A stretch of DNA of 15,246 bases from Methylococcaceae bacterium UBA6146 (GCA_002422395.1 DIUY01000017.1:1-15246), one strand, 5' to 3'; counted from the stretch's first letter, positions 1-8,141 are shown. The notes: a model not told the origin generated them from the sequence alone. Translations and numbers: made by a program.

Positions 1-984
1 AAAGATAAAGCCGCTTTGGAATCGGCGCTAGGAAAGGAGAAGGCGCAAGCTTCGGAATTGGCGATGGCGCGGCTAATGCTGAGTACAGCGATTGCACGCA
101 GCTATATCCGCCTATGCTCGTCCGAGGAAGACATCGAGTTGGCTCATGGCCTGACTGAGCAAGCCGAGAAAAAAATGCAACTGGCCGAGTTGCGCTGGCA
201 GCGCGGATTGACCAGCCAGGATTTGGTTTATGTCGGCAAACAGCAGTTGGAAGCGGCTCGACAGCGCGAAACCCGTATGCACAACCAAGCGCAGCTATTG
301 CGCAATCGGCTGGCAGTGCTGGTCGGACAGGGGCCGGATTGGGGCAAGACCATTCATGTCGCGGACAATAAGGTTGTCGGACACTTGCCGCAGCCGGAAT
401 CGATAGCGCTGGGATTGCTCGCGCATCGCCCGGATGTGGCGGCGTCGCTGTGGCGGGTCGAGGCGGCCGCCCAATTAATAAAAGTGGCGAAAGCCAATTT
501 TTACCCTGACGTCAATTTGGTTGGCTTTGCCGGTTTACGCAGCCTTAACCTGAAGGATTTGTTCCTATCCAATGGCGCCAGCGTAGCTTATGGAATGGGG
601 CCGACGATTACCCTGCCGATTTTTGAAGGTGGACGGTTGGAAGCGGAATTGAAAAATCAGCAAGCCGCATACGATGCCGCCGCCGAAAGCTACAACGAGA
701 CATTGCTGGTTGCCGTGCAACAGGTCGCCGACAGTTTGGCCGAATGGCGGCAAACGCTGGAACATGATGCCGCCCAGGAACGGGCACTGGAAGCCGCCAA
801 CGCGGAAGCAACGCTGGCCGAAAAACGTTATCAGGCTGGCCTCAGTAACCGCGACGGCATTATCGACGCCGAAGCGGCGCTGATCCAGCAGCGGCTGACC
901 GCCAGCGAACTGCGCACCGCTCATTTACTGGCCGCAGTCGGATTGATCGAAGCGCTGGGCGGCGGCTACGAAAATACAACTTAG
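1..984 (+). CDS. Outer-membrane efflux channel (TolC/NodT-type OMF), 5'-truncated by the window edge
   Basis: The reading frame is open from base 1 (first codons K-D-K-A-A-L-E) and ends at TAG 982-984, giving 327 residues. The true start lies upstream; the in-frame TTG at 16 is not a convincing start. The protein is rich in long amphipathic helices and heptad-like Ala/Leu/Glu/Gln stretches, with the two repeated segments typical of outer-membrane factors. The motif AHRPDVAASLWRVEAA and the following AKANFYPDVNLVGFAG are characteristic of the second OEP repeat of NodT/OprM-type channels. GPTITLPIFEGGR is the conserved strand region before the last coiled coil. Such trimers form the outer-membrane exit duct of tripartite pumps. 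The adaptor gene follows 18 bp downstream on the same strand, so both probably belong to one EmrAB/VceABC-like efflux system. The substrate cannot be predicted. Confidence 0.9.
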   Translation, partial: KDKAALESALGKEKAQASELAMARLMLSTAIARSYIRLCSSEEDIELAHGLTEQAEKKMQLAELRWQRGLTSQDLVYVGKQQLEAARQRETRMHNQAQLLRNRLAVLVGQGPDWGKTIHVADNKVVGHLPQPESIALGLLAHRPDVAASLWRVEAAAQLIKVAKANFYPDVNLVGFAGLRSLNLKDLFLSNGASVAYGMGPTITLPIFEGGRLEAELKNQQAAYDAAAESYNETLLVAVQQVADSLAEWRQTLEHDAAQERALEAANAEATLAEKRYQAGLSNRDGIIDAEAALIQQRLTASELRTAHLLAAVGLIEALGGGYENTT

Positions 985-1002
985 ACGTTACGTATTGCAA
1001 CC

Positions 1003-2199
1003 ATGACTCATACCCAAACTAAACCTCGGCGCCATTTCGGCTTTCATCACCGTCAACAGTATCGAAGCTATCGGCTGTTGCTGGTGACAGCGGCAGCGTT
1101 GCTGATTGGATTGACTTATCTGCTTTACTGGTGGAATTTTTCCAGTCATTTCGTGGTCACTAACGATGCTTATGTCATCGGTAACCAAGCGCCGTTGAAG
1201 GCGCAAACCAGCGGCACCGTGGTGGATGTGCGTGTCGATAACACCCAGTATGTGCATCAGGGCGATGTGTTGGTGCGTCTCGACGGCTTGCAGGCGCAAG
1301 TGGCGCTGGAACAGGCCGAAGCCAATTTAGCGGATAGCGTCCGGCAGATCGAAGTGCTGTTTAGTCAGACTGACATGTTGCGCCAAAAACTGCTTGCCAA
1401 TGAGGCGATACTGAATCGCAGCCGACGCGATTTGTCCCGCTATAGCAGCGTGGCCGCCGATGGTGCGGTATCGGCTCAGCAGATTGAAAACAGCGAGTTT
1501 CAAGTCCGCGAGCTGGAAGCCAATGTCCGCCAGATTCGGGCCGAATTGGGCGGTGCCGAGGCTTTGATTCAGAATACTAGCCCGGCTTATAATCCGAAAG
1601 TGTTGCAGGCGGTCGCTGCACTGAAACAGGCTTATCTGGATAACGCAAGGCAGCAGATTGTCGCGCCGATTTCGGGTTTCGTTGCCAAACGCAGCATCCA
1701 GCCCGGCGAGCAGGTTCGTCCGGAAATGCCGCTATTGGTCATCGTGCCACTGAATTATTTATGGATAGAGGCCAATTTCCTGGAAAACGAGCTGGCCGAT
1801 GTGCAGCCCGGTCAGCCAGTGGAAATCACTGTCGACCTATACGGTTCCGACGTGGTTTATCACGGCGAAGTGCAGGGATTAGGCGCAGGTACGGGCAGCG
1901 TGTTCGGCTTGTTACCGCCGGATAACGCGACCGGCAACTATATCCATATCGTTGAGCGGGTGCCGGTCAGGATTGGCTTGCGCGCCGGGGAACTAAAGGC
2001 TAACCCTTTACGGCCCGGATTGTCGGCGGTGGTGCGGATCGATACCAGTCGTCCCGGACGCTCAGTCCTGGAGCCTTTAACCACTACGCCAGAGTCGGCC
2101 TATAAAACCGATGTCTACGATCATCAGCTGGACGGCGCGGATGCGTTGATTCAAAAGATTATTGAAGGGAATCAACAATCAAAAAATCGGCATAGTTAA
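1003..2199 (+). CDS. emrA: EmrA/HlyD-family membrane fusion protein of a multidrug efflux pump
   Basis: This 398-residue protein is the periplasmic adaptor linking an inner-membrane transporter to the outer-membrane channel. It has a basic N-terminus, one transmembrane anchor at about residues 24-43, and split biotinyl/lipoyl halves at about 61-96 and 219-250. A coiled-coil hairpin (about 97-215) lies between them, followed by a beta-barrel domain. The LLPPDNATGNYIHIVERVPV stretch (about 303-322) is typical of EmrA/VceA-type adaptors, which partner DHA2-family MFS transporters. The start at 1003 lies 18 bp after the channel gene; no strong Shine-Dalgarno is visible, so coupling with the upstream gene is likely. 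No emrB-like transporter follows: the next gene is convergent cysN. The transporter may be upstream of the window. The symbol is by family resemblance; the exact partner and drug range are unknown. Confidence 0.88.
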   Translation: MTHTQTKPRRHFGFHHRQQYRSYRLLLVTAAALLIGLTYLLYWWNFSSHFVVTNDAYVIGNQAPLKAQTSGTVVDVRVDNTQYVHQGDVLVRLDGLQAQVALEQAEANLADSVRQIEVLFSQTDMLRQKLLANEAILNRSRRDLSRYSSVAADGAVSAQQIENSEFQVRELEANVRQIRAELGGAEALIQNTSPAYNPKVLQAVAALKQAYLDNARQQIVAPISGFVAKRSIQPGEQVRPEMPLLVIVPLNYLWIEANFLENELADVQPGQPVEITVDLYGSDVVYHGEVQGLGAGTGSVFGLLPPDNATGNYIHIVERVPVRIGLRAGELKANPLRPGLSAVVRIDTSRPGRSVLEPLTTTPESAYKTDVYDHQLDGADALIQKIIEGNQQSKNRHS

Positions 2200-2270
2200 A
2201 CTTTAGTATAGTGCCTGTTAGACTTGCCCAATTTATACGGGTGAGAATGTTTACCACTACCCAAGATAGA

Positions 2271-2295
2271 TGGACGGGTTGGGGAAACCCGTCCA
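2271..2295. repeat. Perfect 10-bp inverted repeat (hairpin)
   Basis: TGGACGGGTT (2271-2280) and AACCCGTCCA (2286-2295) are exact reverse complements around a 5-nt loop. There is no T-run after it on either strand, so it does not look like a classical intrinsic terminator. It could still stabilise the 3' end of the emrA transcript. It abuts the larger palindromic element at 2292-2449 and may be part of the same repeat. Confidence 0.7.
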
Positions 2296-2449
2296 GAACT
2301 AAATATTGTTGACTTAATGACGATGAATCCAAAGCAACCGTTGGCGGAGCCGAAGCCAAGCCGGTTGCCCGCTTCGGCTCCGCCCATCGGCATCGCTCAG
2401 ACCAAGCTCAGCGGACGGCTTATAAGTCAACAGTATTGAATCCAGAACT
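2292..2449. repeat. Candidate MITE-like palindromic element between emrA and cysN
   Basis: Three nested signals are seen. A 9-bp direct repeat TCCAGAACT occurs at 2292-2300 and 2441-2449. Just inside it, AATATTGTTGACTTA (2302-2316) and TAAGTCAACAGTATT (2423-2437) are inverted with one mismatch in 15. In the middle, GGCGGAGCCGAAGC (2343-2356) pairs perfectly with GCTTCGGCTCCGCC (2371-2384). The arrangement of direct repeat, terminal inverted repeat and short non-coding core with no transposase is what a non-autonomous miniature element looks like. The element sits in a convergent intergenic region where insertion is harmless. The direct repeat could be chance, so the boundaries are tentative. 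Confidence 0.5.
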
Positions 2450-2502
2450 GCCGACGGCACTTTTAGAAGCTCCGCTTTTAAAATTATCTGCCTGCCTTAA
2501 AG

Positions 2503-4128
2503 TCAGTAAATAATCTTGTTATCTTTCAAAGCGTCGTAAATATCATCAAGCGACTGTTTATCAGTTTCAAAACCAATATCAGAAAAATCAGCCGGGCAAT
2601 TGACAGCAAGACACAGCAAGCCGGCATTTTTTATGGCGGAAATAAGGGCCGCATCGGGGGTTTCCAAAACTGTTGTTGCATGGCCATTATCAAACAGTTT
2701 TCTTTCCAGTTGATATGCCACAGCCTGACCATTTGGCCCGCTCAGTGCGATAGCTGCGGCTGTCTGGCTGAAACGGGCGCAACGTTCGCCCGCACTGACC
2801 GGTTGCAATGTCTCATCTTCAGTGGCGCCGACAATCATGCCAGCACCCACCGTGCCGTTAGTCAAGCGGTCTATGATGATAAAAGAGCCAGTGCCCCGGC
2901 TGGTTTTGTACGGGTCAAACACCACCGGCGCGTTAACAGACACCGTGCAGCAGCCAATTTCATTCAGATTTAACTCATTGGCATCATGATGCTCCAACGT
3001 ATTGACATCAATCCGATGATGGATCATAGACACTGAACCGGAAACACTGCGCGTTGCCAGCTTAATTGTGTACTGGCGGCCTGGCGCCAACGCTTTTTCA
3101 GTCATCCAGACGATATGCGCCTTGAACTTATCGGCAACCGTCGCAGGCGTTTCTTCCTGACCGACAATCATGTCGCCCCGGCTAATGTCAATCTCATCTT
3201 CCAGCGTGAAGGTGACGGCCATCGGCGCAAACGCCTGCTCCAGGTCACCGTCATACGTGACGATGGACTTGATTTTACTGCTTTTGCCAGACGGCAACGC
3301 GGTGATCACATCACCCTTATGGAAAATGCCGGACGCCACCGTACCGCAGAACCCACGAAAATCAAGATTCGGACGGTTGACATACTGGACGGGGAAACGG
3401 GCATTGGTAAAGTTGCGGTCATTAGCAATAGTGACCGTGTTCAGGGCTTCCATCAACGGCATGCCAGTAAACCAAGGCATATTTTCGCTAGGGTTAACAA
3501 CATTATCGCCGTCCAATGCGGACATCGGGATAAAAATCACATCATGCAAATCTAGCGTTTCAATAAACTTCAAATAATCCTGCTTGATCTTATTAAAAGC
3601 TTCCTCGCTGTAATCGACCAGATCCATCTTATTAATAGCAACAATAACATGCTGGATACCCAGCAAGGATGCGATAAAGCTATGGCGCTTAGTCTGCGTT
3701 TGCACACCGTAGCGTGCGTCAATCAAAATAATGGCCAAGTCACACGTCGAAGCGCCGGTCGCCATATTGCGGGTGTATTGCTCATGGCCTGGAGTGTCGG
3801 CAATAATAAACTTGCGCGTGGCGGTGGAAAAATAGCGGTAAGCAACATCAATGGTGATGCCTTGCTCACGTTCGGCTTGCAAGCCATCAACAAGCAGCGC
3901 CAGGTCAATTTTACCCGCGCCGGTCGTGCCAGATTTGACGCTGTCGGCCTGCACTGCGGCAAGCTGGTCTTCATAAATCATCTTGGAATCGTGCAACAAA
4001 CGCCCGATCAGGGTGCTTTTGCCATCATCGACATTGCCGCAAGTTAAAAAACGCAGCAATTCTTTACGTTCGTGTTGCGCCAAATAGGCATTAATATCGC
4101 TACTGATTAAATCGGATTGGTGGGACAT
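2503..4128 (-). CDS. cysN: Sulfate adenylyltransferase subunit 1 (CysN GTPase) with a degenerate APS-kinase-like C-terminal tail
   Basis: CysN is the GTPase subunit of ATP sulfurylase, coupling GTP hydrolysis to adenosine phosphosulfate synthesis by CysD in the cytoplasm. The 541-residue protein shows the G1 motif GNVDDGKST (31-39), switch II DTPGH (111-115) and NKMD (166-169), followed by EF-Tu-like beta-barrel domains to about residue 440. E. coli CysN is about 475 residues, and CysN-CysC (NodQ-type) fusions are about 630, so this protein is intermediate. Its last ~100 residues resemble an APS kinase reduced in the middle: ALSGPNGQAVAYQLERKLF (461-479) aligns by eye with the kinase P-loop helix, but the GxxGxGKS signature is lost (Q-A-V where G-K-S is expected). 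ETDKQSLDDI (521-530) resembles the kinase C-terminus. Kinase activity is therefore not expected. The gene is 43 bp downstream of cysD and presumably co-transcribed. Confidence 0.95.
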   Translation of the reverse strand: MSHQSDLISSDINAYLAQHERKELLRFLTCGNVDDGKSTLIGRLLHDSKMIYEDQLAAVQADSVKSGTTGAGKIDLALLVDGLQAEREQGITIDVAYRYFSTATRKFIIADTPGHEQYTRNMATGASTCDLAIILIDARYGVQTQTKRHSFIASLLGIQHVIVAINKMDLVDYSEEAFNKIKQDYLKFIETLDLHDVIFIPMSALDGDNVVNPSENMPWFTGMPLMEALNTVTIANDRNFTNARFPVQYVNRPNLDFRGFCGTVASGIFHKGDVITALPSGKSSKIKSIVTYDGDLEQAFAPMAVTFTLEDEIDISRGDMIVGQEETPATVADKFKAHIVWMTEKALAPGRQYTIKLATRSVSGSVSMIHHRIDVNTLEHHDANELNLNEIGCCTVSVNAPVVFDPYKTSRGTGSFIIIDRLTNGTVGAGMIVGATEDETLQPVSAGERCARFSQTAAAIALSGPNGQAVAYQLERKLFDNGHATTVLETPDAALISAIKNAGLLCLAVNCPADFSDIGFETDKQSLDDIYDALKDNKIIY

Positions 4129-4171
4129 AATAATTCTCGGAAATTCCTGTTATGGGTTGCAATGTGGGCGG

Positions 4172-5080
4172 TTAGAAATAACCTTCGCGCTTTTTCTGTT
4201 CCATAGAACCGGATTGGTCATGGTCGATTAAACGCCCCTGACGCTCAGAAGTGGTGGTCAACAACATTTCCTGAATAATTTCTGGCAAGGTGGTTGCGGT
4301 TGATTCGACCGCGCCAGTCAAGGGATAACAACCCAAGGTTCTAAAGCGCACCATCTTCATTTCAACTTTATCATCAGGGCCAATCGGCATACGCTCATCA
4401 TCCACCATGATTAACATGCCGTCCTTATCGACGACCGGGCGTTCCTTGGCAAAATACAGCGGCACAATGGGAATGCTTTCCAAATGGATATATTGCCAGA
4501 TGTCAAGCTCCGTCCAGTTAGAAAGGGGAAACACCCGGATGCTTTCGCCTTTATCTATCTTGCCGTTGTAAATGTTCCATAATTCCGGACGCTGGTTTTT
4601 AGGGTCCCAGCGATGGTTTTTATCACGGAAGGAATAAACCCTTTCTTTAGCGCGTGATTTTTCTTCGTCACGGCGCGCGCCACCAAAAGCGGCGTCAAAT
4701 TGATATTTATCGAGCGCTTGTTTAAGGCCGTCCGTTTTCATCACATCCGTGTGTTTTTTGCTGCCGTGCGTAAACGGCCCTATCCCTTGGTCAATGCCGT
4801 CTTGGTTGATATACACCAGCAACTCCCAACCGAGGTCTTTGATCATTTTGTCGCGGAACGCGATCATTTCTTTGAACTTCCACGTCGTGTCGATGTGCAT
4901 TAACGGGAACGGCGGTTTGCCTGGGTAAAACGCTTTTCTGGTCAAGTGCAACATGACAGCAGAGTCTTTGCCCACAGAATACAGCATCACAGGACGCTCA
5001 AATTCAGCAGCAACTTCACGGATAATATGAATGCTTTCAGCTTCTAGCTGTTTAAGGTGGGTCAGTTTATAGTCTGTCAT
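4172..5080 (-). CDS. cysD: Sulfate adenylyltransferase subunit 2 (CysD)
   Basis: CysD is the catalytic subunit of ATP sulfurylase, forming APS from ATP and sulfate with CysN. The protein is an N-type ATP pyrophosphatase. The PP-loop SVGKDS is at residues 35-40, LTHLKQLEAESIHIIREVAAEF (residues 6-27) closely follows the family N-terminus, and the conserved GGARRDEEKSRAKER block is at 133-147. I chose the ATG at 5080, giving 302 residues, the E. coli CysD length as I recall it. It has a usable Shine-Dalgarno (GGA, 7 nt upstream); the in-frame ATG at 5092 would add four residues and lacks one. The gene precedes cysN by 43 bp on the same strand. No cysC, cysH, cysI or cysJ is in the window. A candidate promoter lies about 110 bp upstream (5191-5219). 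Confidence 0.96.
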   Translation of the reverse strand: MTDYKLTHLKQLEAESIHIIREVAAEFERPVMLYSVGKDSAVMLHLTRKAFYPGKPPFPLMHIDTTWKFKEMIAFRDKMIKDLGWELLVYINQDGIDQGIGPFTHGSKKHTDVMKTDGLKQALDKYQFDAAFGGARRDEEKSRAKERVYSFRDKNHRWDPKNQRPELWNIYNGKIDKGESIRVFPLSNWTELDIWQYIHLESIPIVPLYFAKERPVVDKDGMLIMVDDERMPIGPDDKVEMKMVRFRTLGCYPLTGAVESTATTLPEIIQEMLLTTTSERQGRLIDHDQSGSMEQKKREGYF

Positions 5081-5190
5081 TAAAATATCCATCAGGTTTG
5101 GTTTGGCACTTTAAGAAGATGTTTAAAAATGCACGGCACCGCTATGGGCGGGCGCGACTGTTGTTAAACGGCTTCGTTGTAAATTACGAA

Positions 5191-5219
5191 ATTGTATTCT
5201 AATTTGAACAAATCGTTAA
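5191..5219 (-). promoter_or_regulatory. Candidate sigma-70 promoter for cysDN
   Basis: On the minus strand, TTAACG (5219-5214) and TACAAT (5196-5191) are separated by 17 bp, upstream of cysD. The -10 box is good and the -35 is moderate, as expected for an activated promoter. The surrounding 5093-5354 region holds no other gene I can support. CysB-type activation is possible from pathway knowledge, but I did not identify a CysB site. Confidence 0.4.
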
Positions 5220-5354
5220 TGCCAGTTATCTTACCTTTTTACTGTTGATTCGGGTAAAGTTTGCGCACTGGTTAACACTTCAATGCCAAGCAAAAGCGCC
5301 AACGGCGTTAAATAAACCACAGCGCCAGCTTAATTGTGTATGATTTTATTGGGC

Positions 5355-5391
5355 AATAAAAAACCCGCCAAGCCTTATGGCTTGCAGGTTT
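5355..5391 (-). terminator. Rho-independent terminator of tRNA-Leu
   Basis: On the minus strand, an imperfect GC-containing stem with a four-base ATAA loop (CAAGCC-ATAA-GGCTTG core, extended by AACC/GGTT) is followed directly by a run of T residues (GGGTTTTTTATTG). It lies about 33 bp past the tRNA 3' end, so it ends that transcript before cysDN. Confidence 0.82.
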
Positions 5392-5423
5392 GTGAATTCT
5401 TAGGGTATCGCTGGGCCGTTTCA

Positions 5424-5510
5424 TGGTACCGAGAAAAGGACTTGAACCTTCACGGGCTTGCGCCCACTAGCACCTGAAGCTAGCGTGTCTACCAATTTCA
5501 CCACCTCGGC
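5424..5510 (-). tRNA. tRNA-Leu (anticodon CAG)
   Basis: This 87-nt gene reads on the minus strand. The acceptor arm starts GCCGAGG and ends CTCGGTA followed by an encoded CCA (5426-5424). There is a G1-U72 wobble, as in E. coli leuU-type tRNA-Leu. The D-arm AATTGGTAGACAC, the anticodon stem-loop CTAGC-TTCAGGT-GCTAG (anticodon CAG at 5476-5474), a long class II variable arm (GGGC-GCAA-GCCC) and the T-arm GGTTCAAGTCC are all present. It decodes CUG leucine codons. The transcription unit is complete: a strong promoter lies upstream and a terminator downstream. Confidence 0.97.
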
Positions 5511-5540
5511 AGGGGATACTGTAAAGCAAAGCGAGGGCGC

Positions 5541-5569
5541 ACTATACTTAGCTTACTTATCTTTGTCAA
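5541..5569 (-). promoter_or_regulatory. Strong sigma-70 promoter of tRNA-Leu
   Basis: On the minus strand a consensus -35 TTGACA (5569-5564) is separated by exactly 17 bp from a -10 TATAGT (5546-5541). The -10 is about 30 bp before the mature tRNA 5' end at 5510. The sequence just after the -10 is GC-rich (GCGCCCTCG), the discriminator type associated with stringent control of stable RNA genes. Confidence 0.85.
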
Positions 5570-5733
5570 ATCCAGAAATGCCGACGCAGCCGACTATGCC
5601 CTTTAGCCTCAGCCTCAAGGCAACCCCACAAATATTGGTGCAATCCAAGCAAATCGGCATAAACGCCCGCGTCACACAGTGCTTGCTTTTTATTTACGGC
5701 AGGGCATCCGCGCCCACTTACACTGCTTTTACC

Positions 5734-5763
5734 TTGTACCTTAATAACCTAAGCCTGTATCAT
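5734..5763 (+). promoter_or_regulatory. Candidate promoter for rnr
   Basis: TTGTAC (5734-5739) and TATCAT (5758-5763) are separated by 18 bp and lie 56 bp before the rnr start. Both boxes deviate from consensus, so this is only the best candidate in the divergent region between the tRNA and rnr (5570-5818), which otherwise holds no gene I can support. Confidence 0.35.
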
Positions 5764-5818
5764 ATAGGGCAAATGCATTTCCCTACCCCACTCTATTTAT
5801 ATTTGCCATATCTCCTAA

Positions 5819-8098
5819 ATGCCCTCCAAGTCTAAAAAAGACGTTGATTTTAGTTCAACACCAGACCCTTACGCACAGCGTGAAGCGGAAAAGTATGATA
5901 AACCCATACCCAGCCGCGAGCTGATACTTCAGTTTATCCAACACGCTGGCCAGCCAATGGCCCGCAAAGACATCGCCGATGCCTTTTCCTTGGACGAAGA
6001 AGAGCAGATCGAAGCCCTGCGCCGCCGTTTGCGGGCAATGGAACGTGACGGGCAATTGTTGTTTAATCGCGGGCAACGCTACTGCCTGGTTAATAACAAA
6101 GACCTGATTGTTGGCCGCGTCATCGGCCATGTCGACGGTTTCGGCTTTATCCGCCCTGACGATGGCTCGGACGATTTATTCCTGTCGCCCCGGGAAATGA
6201 ATTCCTTACTACATAACGACCGTGCAATGGTGCGCATCGCTGGCGTGGATAAAAAAGGCCGCCGTGAAGCCGCAGTTGTTGAAATTTTGGAGCGCAACAC
6301 CCACCAAATCGTCGGCAGGCTTTATAAAGAAGACGGTTTCACTTACGTCATCCCTGACAACAAAAACATCTCGCAAACAGTACTGCTGCAAAAGGATGGC
6401 GTCGGCAAAGCCAAACAAGGGCAAATCGTCATTGCCGAAATTGTCGAACAACCCACCAAGTTGCGCCAACCGATAGGCCGCATTATCGAAGTGCTCGGCG
6501 ACCATCTTGCCCCAGGCATGGAAATCGAGATGGCCATACGCTCACACGAGCTGCCTTACAAATGGCCCGATGAGGTGCAAGAAGAAATAAGGCCGCTCAC
6601 CCCCGAAGTGCCGGAAGCCGCCAAGACCGACCGTGTTGATTTGCGGGATATTCCACTGGTGACCATTGACGGTGAGGATGCCCGTGATTTTGACGACGCC
6701 GTGTACTGCAAAAAAACGCCCAAAGGCTGGAAGTTGCTGGTCGCCATTGCCGATGTCTCGCATTATGTGCGGGTTGGCACGGCGCTCGATGACGAAGCCA
6801 AAAACCGCAGCACATCAGTGTATTTCCCCGAAAACGTCATCCCGATGTTGCCGGAAATTTTATCGAACGGCCTGTGTTCGCTTAATCCGCATGTCGACCG
6901 TTTGTGCATGGTGTGTGAAATGCTGATCGACACCGACGGCAATGTGGTGCGTTCCAAGTTTATGGAAGCGGTGATGAACTCCCACGCCCGCCTCACTTAC
7001 ACCGAAGTGGCCAAAATCCTGGTCGAGAACGACACCGTTTTGCAGGAAAAATATAAGCCGCTATTGCCGCATTTAAAAGAACTGTACGCGCTTTATCAGG
7101 CGCTCAGGATGAAACGTGAGCAACGCGGCGCAATGGACTTCGACACGCAGGAAACGCGCATTGTTTTTGGCGAAGGCCGAAAGATAAGTAAAATAGTGCC
7201 CGTCACCCGTAACGATGCCCACAAACTGATTGAAGAGTGCATGATCACGGCGAACAGCGTGGCGGCGCGGTATTTAAACAGCAAAAAAATGCCCAAATTG
7301 TTGCGTGTCCACGAAGGCCCCAGCACAGACAAGCTATTCAACTTAAAAACCTTTCTGGGGGAGTTGGGGTTAAAACTCGGCGGTGACGCCACCCCTGCCC
7401 CGCTGGATTACATGCACTTGGTCAACAGCATCAAAGGCCGCCCCGATGCCCACCTGATCCAAACCGTATTGCTGCGCTCCTTGTCGCAGGCGGTGTATAG
7501 CCCTGAACTCAAAGGCCATTTTGGCTTGGCACTGGATGCCTACGCACATTTCACCTCACCCATCCGCCGCTACCCTGATTTGCTGGTGCACCGCGCCATC
7601 CGTCATTGCCTTCAAGGCAAGAAAGCCGACAGCTTCCATTATGGTGTCCCCGACATGGTAATCTTGGGCGAACACTGCTCCGCCAACGAACGCCGCGCCG
7701 ACGACGCCACCCGGGACGTGGTCAGTTGGCTGAAATGCGAATACATGATGGACAAAATCGGTGAAGACTTCCCTGGCATCATCTCCGCCGTCACCTCGTT
7801 TGGCTTCTTTGTCGAACTCGCGGACATTTATGTTGAAGGCCTAGTACATATCAGCAACTTGGGGCAAGATTATTTCCACTTCGACCCCACCAGCCACCGC
7901 TTGCTGGGCGAGCGCACCAACACCACGTTCCGGTTAGGTGACAGCGTCAAAGTCAAAGTTGTAGGTGTCAACCTCGACGAAAAGAAAATAGATTTTGAGC
8001 TAGTGGCAAAACAGGCTTCGGTTAAGAAAGCCGCTGATGCTGGGGCGGGGGCTGGGACAGGCAAGCCCAAAAAAAGGCGACGGAAAAAAAGCGCCTAA
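5819..8098 (+). CDS. rnr: Ribonuclease R
   Basis: This 759-residue processive 3'-5' exoribonuclease (RNB/RNase II family) degrades structured RNA and takes part in rRNA and mRNA turnover. Domains in order: an N-terminal helix-turn-helix-like segment (about 30-90, with IEALRRRLRAMERDGQL); cold-shock/OB domains (about 95-240); the RNB catalytic domain with GEDARDFDDAV (285-295), whose aspartates bind Mg2+, and HFTSPIRRYPDLLVHR (577-592); and a C-terminal S1 domain (about 650-728). It ends in a short Lys/Arg-rich tail (738-759), much shorter than the basic tail of the ~813-residue E. coli enzyme. The ATG at 5819 begins MPSKSKKDVD; no clear Shine-Dalgarno is visible but no earlier start is available. 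rlmB follows after 43 bp, a pairing conserved in Gammaproteobacteria. Confidence 0.97.
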   Translation: MPSKSKKDVDFSSTPDPYAQREAEKYDKPIPSRELILQFIQHAGQPMARKDIADAFSLDEEEQIEALRRRLRAMERDGQLLFNRGQRYCLVNNKDLIVGRVIGHVDGFGFIRPDDGSDDLFLSPREMNSLLHNDRAMVRIAGVDKKGRREAAVVEILERNTHQIVGRLYKEDGFTYVIPDNKNISQTVLLQKDGVGKAKQGQIVIAEIVEQPTKLRQPIGRIIEVLGDHLAPGMEIEMAIRSHELPYKWPDEVQEEIRPLTPEVPEAAKTDRVDLRDIPLVTIDGEDARDFDDAVYCKKTPKGWKLLVAIADVSHYVRVGTALDDEAKNRSTSVYFPENVIPMLPEILSNGLCSLNPHVDRLCMVCEMLIDTDGNVVRSKFMEAVMNSHARLTYTEVAKILVENDTVLQEKYKPLLPHLKELYALYQALRMKREQRGAMDFDTQETRIVFGEGRKISKIVPVTRNDAHKLIEECMITANSVAARYLNSKKMPKLLRVHEGPSTDKLFNLKTFLGELGLKLGGDATPAPLDYMHLVNSIKGRPDAHLIQTVLLRSLSQAVYSPELKGHFGLALDAYAHFTSPIRRYPDLLVHRAIRHCLQGKKADSFHYGVPDMVILGEHCSANERRADDATRDVVSWLKCEYMMDKIGEDFPGIISAVTSFGFFVELADIYVEGLVHISNLGQDYFHFDPTSHRLLGERTNTTFRLGDSVKVKVVGVNLDEKKIDFELVAKQASVKKAADAGAGAGTGKPKKRRRKKSA

Positions 8099-8141
8099 GT
8101 TAACCAAACTTCAATCGGCAAACGCAGATAAGTAACCAAGC

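Noticed and set aside
3115..4047. Several plus-strand ORFs opposite cysN
   Set aside because: All lie antisense to cysN, whose motifs are intact, and none shows recognisable domains.
5458..5835. 125-residue plus-strand ORF between the tRNA and rnr
   Set aside because: It begins inside the antisense of tRNA-Leu, runs across the tRNA promoter and overlaps the rnr start. It has no family-like features and no ribosome-binding site.
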